A stretch of 64,000 nt of DNA from Microbacterium ulmi (GCF_011759705.1 NZ_JAAOZF010000002.1:62001-126000), one strand, 5' to 3'. Counted from the stretch's first letter, positions 1 through 10,091 are shown. Notes: generated from the letters alone by a model not told the origin. Numbers and translations are program-made.

Positions 1-2651
1 AGCGCATCCATCGCGACGCCGTCGCCTTCGCGAGATCGATCGGCTACGTCAATGCCGGCACCGTGGAGTTCCTCGTCGACACGGCGGGCGAGCGGGCCGG
101 CCAGCACGTCTTCATCGAGATGAACCCGCGCATCCAGGTCGAGCACACCGTGACCGAAGAGGTGACGGACGTCGATCTCGTGCAGTCCCAGATGCGCATC
201 GCGGCGGGCGAGACGCTGCAGGAGCTGGGCCTGCAGCAGTCCGACATCCACCTGCGCGGGGCTGCTCTGCAGTGCCGCATCACGACGGAGGATCCCGCGC
301 AGGGCTTCCGGCCCGACACGGGGCGCATCACGACGTACCGGTCTCCCGGCGGTGCCGGCATCCGCCTCGACGGCGGCACGACAGCGGCGGGCTCGCAGAT
401 CAGCCCGCACTTCGACTCGATGCTCGCGAAGCTCACGTGTCGCGGCCGGGACTTCCCCGCAGCGGTCGCCCGCGCGCGCCGCGCCCTCGCCGAGTTCCGC
501 ATCCGGGGCGTCGCGACCAACATCCCGTTCCTGCGCGCCGTGCTCGACGACCCCGCGTTCGTCGCGGGCGACGTGAGCACGTCGTTCATCGACGAGCGCC
601 CCATGCTGCTCACGAGCAACGTCTCCCGCGACCGCGCGACGAAGCTCCTCAACTGGCTCGCCGATGTGACCGTCAACCGGCCGTACGGCGAGAAGCCCCT
701 CTCGGTCTCGCCCGGCAGCAAGCTGCCCGTCATCGACCTGCTGGCCCCGCCTCCCGCAGCCGGACTCGAGCGACTGCGAGCGCTCGGTCCCGCGGGCTTC
801 GCGAGGGCGCTGCGCGAGCAGACGGCGCTCGCGGTCACCGAGACGACGTTCCGCGATGCGCACCAGTCGCTGCTCGCGACGCGGGTGCGCACGCGGGACC
901 TCACGCGCGTCGGGCCGCACGTGTCCCGGATGACGCCGCAGCTGCTGTCGATCGAGGCGTGGGGCGGCGCGACGTACGACGTCGCGCTGCGCTTCCTCGC
1001 GGAGGATCCGTGGGAGCGGCTCGAGGCCCTTCGCGATGCGATGCCGAACATCCCGATCCAGATGCTCCTGCGGGGACGCAACACGGTGGGGTACACGCCG
1101 CGGCCCGTCGAGGTCACGGACGCCTTCGTGAAGGAGGCAGCGCGCACGGGCGTGGACATCTTCCGCATCTTCGACGCGCTCAACGACGTCGACCAGATGG
1201 TGCCGGCGATCGCGTCGGTACTCGAGACCGGCACGGCGGTCGCCGAGGTCGCGGTCTGCTACACCGGCGACCTGCTGGACCCCGCAGAGGACCTCTACAC
1301 GCTCGACTACTACCTGCGACTGGCCGATCAGATCGTCGGCGCGGGTGCCCACATCCTTGCGATCAAGGACATGGCGGGGCTCCTGCGCCCCGCAGCCGCG
1401 GCCAGGCTCGTGGGGGCCCTGCGTGAGCGCTTCGACCTGCCGGTGCAGGTGCACACGCACGACACGGCGGGCGGGCAGCTCGCGACGCTCCTCGCCGCGA
1501 GCGCGGCGGGTGCGGATGCCGTCGACGCCGCAGCGGCGCCCATGGCGGGGACGACGAGTCAGCCCTCGCTGTCCGCGCTCGTCGCCGCCCTCGCCCACAC
1601 CGAGCGCGACACCGGCCTCGATCTGCAGGCCGTGAGCGACCTCGAGCCGTACTGGGAGGCAGTCCGGCACCTGTACCGCCCCTTCGAGTCGGGACTGCCC
1701 GGTCCGACGGGGCGCGTCTACCACCACGAGATCCCCGGCGGTCAGCTGTCGAATCTCCGCCAGCAGGCGATCGCGCTCGGCCTCGCGGACGACTTCGAGC
1801 TCATCGAGGACATGTACGCGGCCGCCGATCGCATCCTCGGGCGCATCCCGAAGGTCACGCCGTCCTCGAAGGTCGTGGGCGATCTCGCGCTCGCGCTCGT
1901 GGCCGCCAAGGCCGACCCCGCCGACTTCGAGGCGAACCCGCAGAGCTATGACATCCCCGACTCGGTCGTCGGCTTCATGGCCGGCGAGCTGGGAGACCTC
2001 CCGGGCGGCTGGCCCGAGCCCTTCCGCACGAAGGTGCTCGAGGGGCGCGAGGTGTCGATCGACATCCCGCCGCTCACGTCGGAAGAGCGCGACGGGCTCG
2101 CGGGAGAGGTGCTCGATCGGCGGCGCACGCTCAACCGGCTGCTCTTCCCGGGCCCCGCCAGGGAGTTCGAGTCGAATCGCCAGGCCTACGGCGACCTCAC
2201 GGCGCTCGGCACCCCCGACTACTTCTACGGTCTCAAACCGGGGGAGGAGCACGTCGCCGAGATCGACCCGGGCGTGCAGCTGTACGTCGGGCTCGAGGCG
2301 ATCGGCGAGCCCGACAGCAGCGGCATCCGCACCGTGATGACGACGCTCAACGGCCAGCTGCGACCCGTATACGTCCGCGACCGCTCGATCAAGGTCGACA
2401 AGGTCGCCGCCGAGAGGGCCGACACGTCGAAGCCCGGACAGGTCGCGGCGCCGTTCGCGGGGGTCGTGACGCTCAAGGCGCGCGAAGGCGACGTCGTGAA
2501 GGCGGGTCAGCCGATCGCGTCGATCGAGGCGATGAAGATGGAGGCCGCGATCACGGCGCCCGTCGAGGGCGTCGTGGAGCGTCTCGCGATCAGCCAGACC
2601 CAGCAGGTCGCGGCAGGCGACCTTTTGGTTGTCATCCATCCCGCGCACTAG
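1..2651 (+). CDS. pyc: Pyruvate carboxylase, C-terminal 882 residues (5' end outside window)
   Basis: Biotin-dependent anaplerotic enzyme converting pyruvate, bicarbonate and ATP to oxaloacetate in the cytoplasm. The reading frame is open from base 3, upstream of the first available start codon, so the gene begins before the window. Visible in order: the end of the biotin carboxylase domain (EMNPRIQVEHTVTEEVT), the carboxyltransferase domain (TETTFRDAHQSLLATRVRT, with the metal-site HTHDTAGG further on), the conserved pyruvate carboxylase domain, and a C-terminal biotinyl domain with the EAMKMEA biotinylation lysine. Full-length enzymes have about 1130 residues, so roughly 250 N-terminal residues are missing. 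A MinD/ParA-like gene follows within 55 bases on the same strand. The domain order excludes acetyl- or propionyl-CoA carboxylase. Confidence 0.97.
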   Translation, partial: RIHRDAVAFARSIGYVNAGTVEFLVDTAGERAGQHVFIEMNPRIQVEHTVTEEVTDVDLVQSQMRIAAGETLQELGLQQSDIHLRGAALQCRITTEDPAQGFRPDTGRITTYRSPGGAGIRLDGGTTAAGSQISPHFDSMLAKLTCRGRDFPAAVARARRALAEFRIRGVATNIPFLRAVLDDPAFVAGDVSTSFIDERPMLLTSNVSRDRATKLLNWLADVTVNRPYGEKPLSVSPGSKLPVIDLLAPPPAAGLERLRALGPAGFARALREQTALAVTETTFRDAHQSLLATRVRTRDLTRVGPHVSRMTPQLLSIEAWGGATYDVALRFLAEDPWERLEALRDAMPNIPIQMLLRGRNTVGYTPRPVEVTDAFVKEAARTGVDIFRIFDALNDVDQMVPAIASVLETGTAVAEVAVCYTGDLLDPAEDLYTLDYYLRLADQIVGAGAHILAIKDMAGLLRPAAAARLVGALRERFDLPVQVHTHDTAGGQLATLLAASAAGADAVDAAAAPMAGTTSQPSLSALVAALAHTERDTGLDLQAVSDLEPYWEAVRHLYRPFESGLPGPTGRVYHHEIPGGQLSNLRQQAIALGLADDFELIEDMYAAADRILGRIPKVTPSSKVVGDLALALVAAKADPADFEANPQSYDIPDSVVGFMAGELGDLPGGWPEPFRTKVLEGREVSIDIPPLTSEERDGLAGEVLDRRRTLNRLLFPGPAREFESNRQAYGDLTALGTPDYFYGLKPGEEHVAEIDPGVQLYVGLEAIGEPDSSGIRTVMTTLNGQLRPVYVRDRSIKVDKVAAERADTSKPGQVAAPFAGVVTLKAREGDVVKAGQPIASIEAMKMEAAITAPVEGVVERLAISQTQQVAAGDLLVVIHPAH

Positions 2652-2705
2652 CCTGGGGTGCGGGCAGAAGCCGCCCGACCCACTCTTCAGGAGACAGACC
2701 TCGCA

Positions 2706-4478
2706 GTGACGCCCGATCGCAACGACCAGACGCCGCAGGACGACGCCGAGAACGGCGTGCTCAACGACACCGGAAGCGTCGACACGACCTCCATCGGCAT
2801 CCTGGGCGGCGCGACCGCGCAGGTGAGCGTGTCGCTCCCCGTCGCAGACGACCCGATCGACGATGACGACGACGTCGTAGGGGACGAAGTCCCGTACGAC
2901 GTCGACCGCCACGCCGACTCGGACGCCGTCGCCGACTCAGGACCGGCCGCCGACTCGGAGCCCGTCGCCGACGACGAGCAGCGTCCGTCTCCGACGGCCG
3001 AGCATCACACGCGCACGGCCGACGTGCCCACCATCGACTCGGCCGACGTGTTCGTGATCGAGGTCTCCGATCCCGCGCCCGCTCGCGACGAGATCGACGT
3101 GCACGACGCGGACATCGTCGTCGACGCGCAGATCCAGGACGCCGACATCGTGCATGAGGACGAAGTCGAGACGGATGCCGCGCCCGTCGACGTCACGGCG
3201 GACGACGCCGAGGAGGACGCCGACGCCGTCACCACGAACGACGCCGCTGCCGCCGCTGCGCTGCGGACAGAGGTCGACGCGATGTTCGGCCCCCGCGCGA
3301 CGTCTGACGCCCCGACCAGCACGATCCCTGTCGCCGGCTCGGGTGGCGCGGACGCCCCCGTCACGATGTCCGGGGTTCGACCCGCGACGGAAGCGACCCC
3401 GACCACGCGCTGGGAGGCCCACCACCCGGGGACCGCCGAGCGTCCCGATCGCGCACATGCCGTCGAGCGCATCCATCCCCGCACGGAGGTCACCTTGAGT
3501 TCGAAGCGACTCGGCGAGTTCGAGGCCGGACGCGAGTCCGCCGACCTGCTCACGGCGGATCGTCTGCTCGACCCGCACCAGGTCGTGCGCCCCGAGCCGG
3601 AAGGTCCGTGGCAGCACTTCGTCTATGCCATCAGCGGCAAGCGCATCAATCTCGGCGACGGAAAGCGCGCACGGGCCCGCAAGGAGCTCGACCGCCGCAT
3701 CTCGGCGCCGCTGTCGGGGGGAGCCCGATTCGTCCCGGTCGTCTCACGCAAGGGCGGCGTCGGGAAGACCACCATCACGACGCTGCTCGGCATGGCGCTG
3801 GCCGACGCGCGGGACGACCGGATCATCGCCGTCGACGCCAACCCCGACAGGGGAACCCTCGCCGACCGCATCGCCCGTCCGAGCGGCAAGACCGTCCGCG
3901 ACCTCGTGCGCGCCCGCGGCGACGTGTCGGGGTACAACGACATCTCCACGATCGTCGCGCGCGACGAGACACGTCTCGACGTTCTCGCGTCGGACTCCGA
4001 CCCGCGCATCTCCGAGGCGTTCAGCGACCGCGACTACCACGACGTCGCGAGCCTCGCAGCGCACTACTACTCGATCGTGCTGACCGACACGGGCACGGGC
4101 ATCGTCCACTCCGTCATGGGTGCCACGCTCGACCTCGCCGATCAGCTCGTCATCGTGGCCGGACTCAGCGTCGACGAGGCGCGACTCGCCTCCGAGACGC
4201 TGACGTGGCTCGAGACCAACGGCTACTCCGAGCAGGTGCGCAGCGCCGTCGTCGTGCTCAACACGGCTCGCCCCGGGACCCCGCTCGTGCGGGCAGACGA
4301 GCTCGAGACGCACTTCCGCTCGCGAGTGCGCGCCGTCGTCCGCATGCCTTACGACCCGCTCGTGGCCGCGGGATCGGCGATCGCCTTCCGCGACCTCCAG
4401 CCTGCTACGCGCCTGGCCGCACGCGAGCTCGCGGCGGCCGTGGTCGAGGGTCTCCGAGCCGTCCCGACGGCTGCCTGA
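2706..4478 (+). CDS. MinD/ParA-like P-loop ATPase with long acidic N-terminal region
   Basis: Predicted 590-residue SIMIBI-class ATPase. The C-terminal half carries a deviant Walker A motif, KGGVGKTT (residues 349-356), and a DTGTG switch-like segment, as in ParA/MinD and the EspI-type ATPases of actinobacteria. About 330 N-terminal residues are acidic, rich in Asp, Ala and Val with near-repeats such as [20 protein letters not shown], and probably disordered. The GTG at 2706 is chosen because AGGAGA lies 11 bases upstream; an in-frame start at 2658 has no ribosome site. There is no ParB partner or parS site in view, so a role in chromosome partitioning is unproven. It sits between pyc and def, suggesting co-transcription with def, whose GTG is 10 bases after its stop. 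Confidence 0.8.
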   Translation: MTPDRNDQTPQDDAENGVLNDTGSVDTTSIGILGGATAQVSVSLPVADDPIDDDDDVVGDEVPYDVDRHADSDAVADSGPAADSEPVADDEQRPSPTAEHHTRTADVPTIDSADVFVIEVSDPAPARDEIDVHDADIVVDAQIQDADIVHEDEVETDAAPVDVTADDAEEDADAVTTNDAAAAAALRTEVDAMFGPRATSDAPTSTIPVAGSGGADAPVTMSGVRPATEATPTTRWEAHHPGTAERPDRAHAVERIHPRTEVTLSSKRLGEFEAGRESADLLTADRLLDPHQVVRPEPEGPWQHFVYAISGKRINLGDGKRARARKELDRRISAPLSGGARFVPVVSRKGGVGKTTITTLLGMALADARDDRIIAVDANPDRGTLADRIARPSGKTVRDLVRARGDVSGYNDISTIVARDETRLDVLASDSDPRISEAFSDRDYHDVASLAAHYYSIVLTDTGTGIVHSVMGATLDLADQLVIVAGLSVDEARLASETLTWLETNGYSEQVRSAVVVLNTARPGTPLVRADELETHFRSRVRAVVRMPYDPLVAAGSAIAFRDLQPATRLAARELAAAVVEGLRAVPTAA

Positions 4479-4488
4479 GGCGGAGCGC

Positions 4489-4980
4489 GTGTCGGTACGT
4501 CCCATCCGCGTCTTCGGAGACCCCGTGCTGCGCACGCGCAGCGAGCCCGTCGGCGAGATCGACGACGGCGTGCGCGCCCTCGTCCAGGATCTCCTCGACA
4601 CGGTCGAGCTCCCGGGGCGCGCCGGCGTCGCGGCCCCCCAGATCGGGGTGGGCCTGCGGGCCTTCAGCTACAACATCGACGGCGACATCGGGTACATCCT
4701 CAATCCCGTGCTCGTCGAGGTGCGCGGCGACGCCGCGCCGGTGGGCGAGGGATGCCTCTCGGTGCCGGGTCTCTGGCACGACGCGCTGCGGCATCCCTGG
4801 GCGCGCGTCGAGGGCATCGACCTCGACGGCAACCCCGTCGTCCTCGAGGGAGAAGGGCTTCTCGCGCAGGCTCTGCAGCACGAGACCGACCACCTCGACG
4901 GGAAGCTCTACATCGACCGGCTGCCCCCCGAGACGCGGCGAGTCGCGATGCGCGAGATCCGCGAGAGCAGCTGGTTCTGA
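4489..4980 (+). CDS. def: Peptide deformylase
   Basis: Metallohydrolase that removes the formyl group from the initiator methionine of nascent proteins. The 163-residue protein has all three family motifs: GVAAPQIG (motif I), EGCLSVPG (motif II, with the metal-ligand Cys) and QHETDH (motif III, with two His ligands and the catalytic Glu). The length is usual for the family. The GTG start follows a purine-rich GAGGCGGAG ten bases after the upstream ATPase gene, so translation is probably coupled. A strong hairpin lies between this gene and the convergent acyl-CoA ligase gene. Confidence 0.95.
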   Translation: MSVRPIRVFGDPVLRTRSEPVGEIDDGVRALVQDLLDTVELPGRAGVAAPQIGVGLRAFSYNIDGDIGYILNPVLVEVRGDAAPVGEGCLSVPGLWHDALRHPWARVEGIDLDGNPVVLEGEGLLAQALQHETDHLDGKLYIDRLPPETRRVAMREIRESSWF

Positions 4981-5075
4981 CGCGAGCCGCTCCTGCGAGT
5001 CCGCGTCGACGCCCACGACGACGTCCGGACCCGGAACCCTTCGCGCGCCGGATCGGCGTCGCGCAGGACGAAGGG

Positions 5076-5105
5076 AAAGGCCCGAGGCTTCCGCCCCGGG
5101 CCTTT
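5076..5105. terminator. Bidirectional terminator hairpin between def and fadD
   Basis: AAAGGCCCG at 5076-5084 pairs with CGGGCCTTT at 5097-5105, a nine-base-pair stem with a 12-base loop. The A-rich 5' flank and T-rich 3' end let it serve both convergent genes. Confidence 0.75.
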
Positions 5106-5121
5106 CGCTTGTCCGGCGCGA

Positions 5122-6948
5122 CTACGCCAGCGACACGTTCGTCGTCGAGACGGGGACGCTGTACAGGTCTGTGATCTCCTTCGCGAAGTCGTCGGTGATG
5201 ACGTTGCGCTTGATGCTGAGCTTGGGCGTCAGGTGACCGCTCGCCTCGGTCCACTCGATCGGGAGGATCGTGAACTTGCGGATGGACTCTGCCCGCGAGA
5301 CGTACTTGTTCGCCTCGTCGATCGCGCGCTGCACTTCGGCCCGCACGGCGGCGTTCTGCGCGGCCTCTGCCAACGGCAGGTCGGCGGGCAGGTCGTTGTT
5401 GGCGAGCCAGGCCGGCAGCATCTCGCTGTCGAGGGTGACGAGAGCCGAGATGAACGGCTTCTGGTCGCCGACGACGACGACCTGCCCGACGATCGGGTTC
5501 GCACGGATGGGGTCTTCGAGAGCGGCGGGCGCGACGTTCTTGCCTCCGGCCGTGACGATGATCTCCTTCTTGCGGCCCGTGATCTTGAGGAACCCCTCGT
5601 CGTCGAACGTGCCGACGTCGCCCGTCTTGAACCAGTCGCCCTCGAACGCGGCGGCCGTGGCCTCGGGGTTGCGCCAGTACTCGCGGAACACGTTGATGCC
5701 GCGCACCTCGATCTCGCCGTCGTCGGCGAGGCGGATTCCGATGCCGGGGAGGACCGGTCCCACTGTGCCGATCTTCGACTTCTGCGCGAGGTTGACCGTC
5801 GCAGGTGCCGTGGTCTCGGTCAGTCCGTAGCCCTCGAGGATCACGACGCCGAGGCTGTGGAAGAAGTGGCCGAGACGTTCGCCGAGCGGTGCGGAGCCGG
5901 AGACGGCGTACACGACGCGGCCGCCCATCGCCTCGCGGAGCTTGACGTAGACGAGCCTGTCGAACAACGCGAACTTGATCCTCGTGAGGAAGGGGATCTT
6001 CTTGCCGTCCTGCAGGAGCTTGGAGTGCTCGACGGCCGTGTGCGCCGCTGCGCGGAAGATCTTGCCCTTGCCGCCTGCCTCGGCCTTCTGCTCGGCCGAG
6101 TTGTAGACCTTCTCGAAGACGCGGGGGACCGCGAGCAGGAACGTCGGCTTGAACGAGCCGAGGGCCGGCAGCAGGAACTTCGTGTCGGGCTGGTGTCCTG
6201 TCTTGACACCGGCGTGGATGTCGAGGATCGAGATGAAGCGGGCGAAGACGTGCGCCGTCGTGATGAACAGGAGCGTCGACGCGCCGGGGATCTCGACGAC
6301 GTCGTGCAGCGCCTTGGCGGAGTTGCGGGACAGCTCGACGAAGTTGCTGTGCGTCAGGACGCAGCCCTTGGGGCGCCCCGTCGAGCCCGAGGTGTAGATG
6401 AGCGTCGCGATGTCGGCGCCGTTGGCGATGTTTCGGCGACGCTCGATCTCGTCGTCCGTGACGTCCTTGCCCTGCTCGACGAGCCTCTCGAGGCCGCCGG
6501 CGTGCATCGTCCACACGGAGCGGACGAGCGGGAGGTCTGCCCGGACCCCGTCGAGGCGCGATGCATGCTCGGAGCTCTCCGTGATGCACGCGATGGCGCC
6601 GGAGTCGGAGAGGATCCACTGGATCTGCGCGGGGGAGCTCGTCTCGTAGATGGGGACCATGACGGCTCCCGCGAAGAAGAGCGCGAAGTCGACGAGCGTC
6701 CACTCGTAGGTCGTGCGTGCGATGAAGCCGACCTTGTCGCCGGGCTCGATGCCCGCGGCGGCGAGGCCTTTCGCGAGCGCGACGACCTGGCGCTGGAACT
6801 CGGCGGCCGTGACGTCACGCCATCCTTCGCCTTCGGGGACGCCGAACAGAGCGAGGTCGGGCGTCTTCCCGACGCGTTCGACGAGCAGGTCTGTGACGTT
6901 GGCCTGCGGGTCGGCGGGGACGATCGCAGGTACTTCGAATTGAACCAC
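5122..6948 (-). CDS. Long-chain fatty-acid--CoA ligase (FadD15-like)
   Basis: ATP-dependent acyl-adenylate-forming enzyme that activates long-chain fatty acids to acyl-CoA for lipid synthesis or degradation. The 608-residue product contains the AMP-binding signature IYTSGSTGRPKGCVLTHSN, the aromatic-rich EGYGLTETTAP motif, KTGDVGTFDDEGFLKITGRK and the C-terminal KKEIIVTAGGKNVAP with the adenylation lysine region. The GTG at 6948 is preferred over an in-frame start at 7023 because GAAGGAG lies just upstream of it. A TACACT -10 hexamer (minus strand, 6997-7002) fits a 5' leader of about 40 bases. The neighbouring PlsC gene suggests a shared place in phospholipid synthesis. The chain-length preference cannot be read from sequence. 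Confidence 0.93.
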   Translation of the reverse strand: MVQFEVPAIVPADPQANVTDLLVERVGKTPDLALFGVPEGEGWRDVTAAEFQRQVVALAKGLAAAGIEPGDKVGFIARTTYEWTLVDFALFFAGAVMVPIYETSSPAQIQWILSDSGAIACITESSEHASRLDGVRADLPLVRSVWTMHAGGLERLVEQGKDVTDDEIERRRNIANGADIATLIYTSGSTGRPKGCVLTHSNFVELSRNSAKALHDVVEIPGASTLLFITTAHVFARFISILDIHAGVKTGHQPDTKFLLPALGSFKPTFLLAVPRVFEKVYNSAEQKAEAGGKGKIFRAAAHTAVEHSKLLQDGKKIPFLTRIKFALFDRLVYVKLREAMGGRVVYAVSGSAPLGERLGHFFHSLGVVILEGYGLTETTAPATVNLAQKSKIGTVGPVLPGIGIRLADDGEIEVRGINVFREYWRNPEATAAAFEGDWFKTGDVGTFDDEGFLKITGRKKEIIVTAGGKNVAPAALEDPIRANPIVGQVVVVGDQKPFISALVTLDSEMLPAWLANNDLPADLPLAEAAQNAAVRAEVQRAIDEANKYVSRAESIRKFTILPIEWTEASGHLTPKLSIKRNVITDDFAKEITDLYSVPVSTTNVSLA

Positions 6949-6996
6949 GGCAGCTCCTTCGGTACCGGTTGCATTCTCACGTGAGGCTTCCCGTCG

Positions 6997-7057
6997 AGTG
7001 TACCTGCGGGCCGACGCCGCCAAGTCCAGGGCTGTGGAGCGGGGTCCGCACTAGACT
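6997..7057. promoter_or_regulatory. Divergent promoters of fadD-like and glucokinase genes
   Basis: Minus-strand TACACT (6997-7002) and plus-strand TAGACT (7052-7057) fit the actinobacterial TAnnnT -10 pattern. They lie about 49 and 40 bases from the respective start codons. No clear -35 hexamers are present. Confidence 0.5.
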
Positions 7058-7097
7058 TCAAGACGCCGTCGTGCGAGCGCGGCGGGGAGGGATCGCA

Positions 7098-8039
7098 GTG
7101 CTCAAGGTCGGGATCGACATCGGCGGGACGAAGATCGCGGGAGGCGTCGTCGACCCCGAGGGACGGATCGTCGAGAAGCTGCGCGTGGAGACCCCCACCG
7201 ACACACGCGCTCTCGCGGATGCCGTCGCGGTGATGGCCCGCGACCTGAGCGCCCGGCACGAGGTCGCCGCCGTCGGCGTGGCGGCTGCGGGATTCATCGA
7301 CCGGGAGCGCGCGAGCGTCATCCACGCGCCCAACATCGACTGGCACGACGAGCCGCTGAAGGCGATCCTCGAGGAGCGCATCGGGATGCCGGTCACGATC
7401 GAGAACGACGCCAACGCCGCAGGGTGGGCCGAGTACCGATTCGGCGCAGGCCGCGGCGTGGACGACATGGCCATGCTCACCCTCGGCACGGGCGTCGGAG
7501 GCGCGATCGTCCTCGACGGCCGGCTGTTCCGCGGCGGCCACGGCATCGCAGCCGAGCTCGGGCATACGAGGTTCCTGCGCGACGGACGTCCGTGCGGATG
7601 CGGACAGAACGGATGCCTCGAGCAGTATGCTTCTGGCCGCGCCCTCCAGCGCGAGGCGAACGACATCGCCGATCAGGACCGCGAGGGTCTCGGCCGGCGT
7701 CTCGCGGCGGTCCGCGACGCGAAGGGCGTCATCACGGGACCTGCGATCGCGCGGCTCGTGCTGGCGGACGACGCGGGGGCTCTCGAGGCGCTGCGGCGGA
7801 TCGCGACCTCCCTCGGCGAAGCGTGCGGCGGCTTCCAGGCCGTGCTCGACCCCGAGCTGTTCGTCATCGGGGGCGGCGTCGCGCAGCTCGGCGACATCCT
7901 GCTCGACCCCGTCCGCCTCGCCTACGAGACGTCGCTTCCCGGCTTCGGCGAGCGGCCCGTCGCTCGCTTCGCGATCGCTCAGCTCATCAACGACGCCGGC
8001 ATCATCGGCGTCGCGGATCTCGCGGGGGAGAGCGCGTAG
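7098..8039 (+). CDS. ROK-family glucokinase
   Basis: Phosphorylates glucose to glucose-6-phosphate using ATP or polyphosphate, feeding glycolysis. The 313-residue protein begins with the phosphate-binding DIGGTKIAGG, has GTGVGGAIVLDG, and carries the ROK zinc signature: His156 followed by Cys166, Cys168 and Cys173 in CGCGQNGC. The GTG at 7098 is chosen because GGGGAGGGA precedes it and it puts the first motif at the usual N-terminal position; longer in-frame extensions lack conservation. The plsC gene starts three bases after the stop, indicating an operon. There is no helix-turn-helix domain, so it is a kinase rather than a ROK repressor. Confidence 0.9.
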   Translation: MLKVGIDIGGTKIAGGVVDPEGRIVEKLRVETPTDTRALADAVAVMARDLSARHEVAAVGVAAAGFIDRERASVIHAPNIDWHDEPLKAILEERIGMPVTIENDANAAGWAEYRFGAGRGVDDMAMLTLGTGVGGAIVLDGRLFRGGHGIAAELGHTRFLRDGRPCGCGQNGCLEQYASGRALQREANDIADQDREGLGRRLAAVRDAKGVITGPAIARLVLADDAGALEALRRIATSLGEACGGFQAVLDPELFVIGGGVAQLGDILLDPVRLAYETSLPGFGERPVARFAIAQLINDAGIIGVADLAGESA

Positions 8040-8042
8040 GCG

Positions 8043-8744
8043 ATGTTCTACTGGTTCATGAAGTACATCGTGATCGGGCCGATCGTGAAGGCGATCTTCC
8101 GACCCTGGATCGTCGGGCGCCGGAACGTCCCCAGCCAGGGCGCGGCGATCCTCGCGAGCAACCACCTGTCGTTCGTCGACTCCATCTTCCTGCCGCTCAT
8201 GATCGACCGCCCCGTCTCCTTCCTCGCGAAGAGCGACTACTTCACGGGCAAGGGGATCAAGGGCTGGGCGACCCGTATGTTCTTCAAGGCGACGGGCCAG
8301 CTGCCGATCGACCGATCCGGCGGCAAGGCGTCCGAGGCATCGCTCAACACGGGCCTCCAGGTGCTCGGGCGCGGCGACCTCCTCGGCATCTACCCCGAGG
8401 GCACTCGCAGCCCCGACGGCAAGCTCTACCGCGGACGCACGGGCATCGCCCGCATGGCACTGGAAGCGCATGTCCCCGTCGTGCCGGTCGTCATGGTCGA
8501 CACCGACACGATGATGCCGATCGGCCGCCGCATCCCGCACGTCGTGCGCGTCGGCATCGTGATAGGCGAGCCGCTCGACTTCTCTCGGTACGCCGGGATG
8601 GAGGGCGACAGGTACATCCTGCGCTCCGTCACCGACGAGATCATGGTCGCGCTGCACCGGCTGGGCGAACAGGAGTATGAAGACGTCTACGCGTCGACCG
8701 TGAAGGATCGTCTCGCGAAATCCCGGGCCGGTTCGGGCCGATAG
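8043..8744 (+). CDS. 1-acyl-sn-glycerol-3-phosphate acyltransferase (PlsC family)
   Basis: Transfers an acyl group to lysophosphatidate to make phosphatidate at the inner face of the membrane. The 233-residue protein has the acyltransferase motif NHLSFVD (His41 and Asp46, the HX4D pair) and the substrate-binding motif YPEGTRSPDG. A hydrophobic N-terminal segment probably anchors it to the membrane. It is tightly spaced after the glucokinase gene. An acyltransferase of this family occupies the corresponding stretch in M. tuberculosis (Rv2182c). The next gene's -10 element lies within its last codons. Confidence 0.92.
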   Translation: MFYWFMKYIVIGPIVKAIFRPWIVGRRNVPSQGAAILASNHLSFVDSIFLPLMIDRPVSFLAKSDYFTGKGIKGWATRMFFKATGQLPIDRSGGKASEASLNTGLQVLGRGDLLGIYPEGTRSPDGKLYRGRTGIARMALEAHVPVVPVVMVDTDTMMPIGRRIPHVVRVGIVIGEPLDFSRYAGMEGDRYILRSVTDEIMVALHRLGEQEYEDVYASTVKDRLAKSRAGSGR

Positions 8745-8747
8745 ACT
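8742..8747 (+). promoter_or_regulatory. -10 element for leaderless aroG mRNA
   Basis: TAGACT, followed by six bases and the ATG at 8754, overlaps the plsC stop codon. The spacing predicts transcription starting at or near the A of ATG. Confidence 0.6.
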
Positions 8748-8753
8748 TCAGGG

Positions 8754-10091
8754 ATGCTTCAGCAGCTCGACGGACTCGACCAGTGGCGGACTCTGCCGAT
8801 CAAGCAGCAGCCCGACTGGTACGACGCCGACGCTGTCGCCGCCGTGTCCGCCGAGATCGCGACGCTTCCGCCGCTCGTCTTCGCGGGCGAGGTCGACAAC
8901 CTGCGCGAGAAGCTCGCGCGCGCCGCCTCCGGCCGGGCCTTCCTCCTGCAGGGCGGCGACTGCGCCGAGACGTTCGCCGGCGCCACAGCGGAGCAGATCC
9001 GCAACCGCATCAAGACCGTGCTGCAGATGGCGGTCGTGCTGACATACGGCGCGTCGATGCCGATCATCAAGATGGGCCGCATGGCGGGCCAGTTCGCCAA
9101 GCCCCGCTCGAGCGACACCGAGACGCGCGGCGACGTGACGCTGCCCGCGTACCGAGGCGACATCGTGAACGGCTACGACTTCACCGAGGCGTCGCGTCGG
9201 GCCGACCCGGCGCGGCTGCTCAAGGGGTACCACACGGCGGCCTCGACGCTGAACCTCATCCGCGCCTTCACGCAGGGCGGCTTCGCCGATCTGCGCGAAG
9301 TGCACTCGTGGAACAAGGGCTTCGCGCAGAACCCGGCCAATCAGCGCTACGAGGGCCTGGCGGCCGAGATCGACCGCGCCATCAAGTTCATGGAGGCGGC
9401 GGGCGCCGACTTCGACGAGCTCAAGCGCGTCGAGTTCTACACGGGTCACGAGGGTCTGCTGATGGACTACGAGCGACCCATGACCCGCATCGACTCGCGC
9501 ACGAACACGCCGTACAACACCTCCGCCCACTTCGTGTGGATCGGGGAGCGCACACGCGATCTCGACGGCGCGCACGTCGAGTACTTCTCGCGCATCCGCA
9601 ACCCCATCGGCGTCAAGCTCGGGCCCTCGACGACCGCCGAGACGGCGCTCGCTCTCATCGACAAGCTCGACCCCGAGCGTGAGCCCGGTCGGCTGACGTT
9701 CATCACGCGCATGGGCGCGGGCAGGATCCGCGACGCGCTGCCGCCCCTGCTCGAGGCCGTCAAGGCTTCGGGGGCGACTCCGCTGTGGGTCACCGATCCC
9801 ATGCACGGCAACGGCATCACGACCCCGACGGGCTACAAGACGCGCCGCTTCGACGACGTCGTCGACGAGGTGCGCGGCTTCTTCGAGGCGCACAGGGCCG
9901 TCGGCACGTTCCCGGGCGGCATCCACGTCGAGCTCACGGGCGACGACGTCACGGAATGCCTCGGCGGCTCCGAGATGATCGACGAGGCGACACTCGCGAC
10001 TCGTTACGAGTCGCTGTGCGACCCGCGCCTGAACCACATGCAGAGCCTCGAGCTCGCGTTCCTCGTCGCCGAGGAGCTCGAGAAGCTGTAG
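8754..10091 (+). CDS. aroG: Class II 3-deoxy-7-phosphoheptulonate (DAHP) synthase
   Basis: First step of the shikimate pathway: phosphoenolpyruvate plus erythrose-4-phosphate give DAHP. The 445-residue sequence matches plant-like class II enzymes throughout: an N-terminal QQPDWYDADAV, FLLQGGDCAETF with the metal-binding Cys, MGRMAGQFAKPRS, and late motifs including WVTDPMHGNG and FPGGIHVELTGDDVTECLGG. The length is close to the M. tuberculosis protein (about 460). The start is fixed by the -10 hexamer six bases upstream. The adjacent kinase gene on the opposite strand reproduces the mycobacterial pknL-aroG arrangement. Confidence 0.96.
   Translation: MLQQLDGLDQWRTLPIKQQPDWYDADAVAAVSAEIATLPPLVFAGEVDNLREKLARAASGRAFLLQGGDCAETFAGATAEQIRNRIKTVLQMAVVLTYGASMPIIKMGRMAGQFAKPRSSDTETRGDVTLPAYRGDIVNGYDFTEASRRADPARLLKGYHTAASTLNLIRAFTQGGFADLREVHSWNKGFAQNPANQRYEGLAAEIDRAIKFMEAAGADFDELKRVEFYTGHEGLLMDYERPMTRIDSRTNTPYNTSAHFVWIGERTRDLDGAHVEYFSRIRNPIGVKLGPSTTAETALALIDKLDPEREPGRLTFITRMGAGRIRDALPPLLEAVKASGATPLWVTDPMHGNGITTPTGYKTRRFDDVVDEVRGFFEAHRAVGTFPGGIHVELTGDDVTECLGGSEMIDEATLATRYESLCDPRLNHMQSLELAFLVAEELEKL

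Noticed and set aside
4700..6703. Long minus-strand open frame (667 codons) opposite def and fadD
   Set aside because: Arg/Pro/Ala-rich translation typical of a shadow frame in GC-rich DNA; overlaps two clearly conserved genes.
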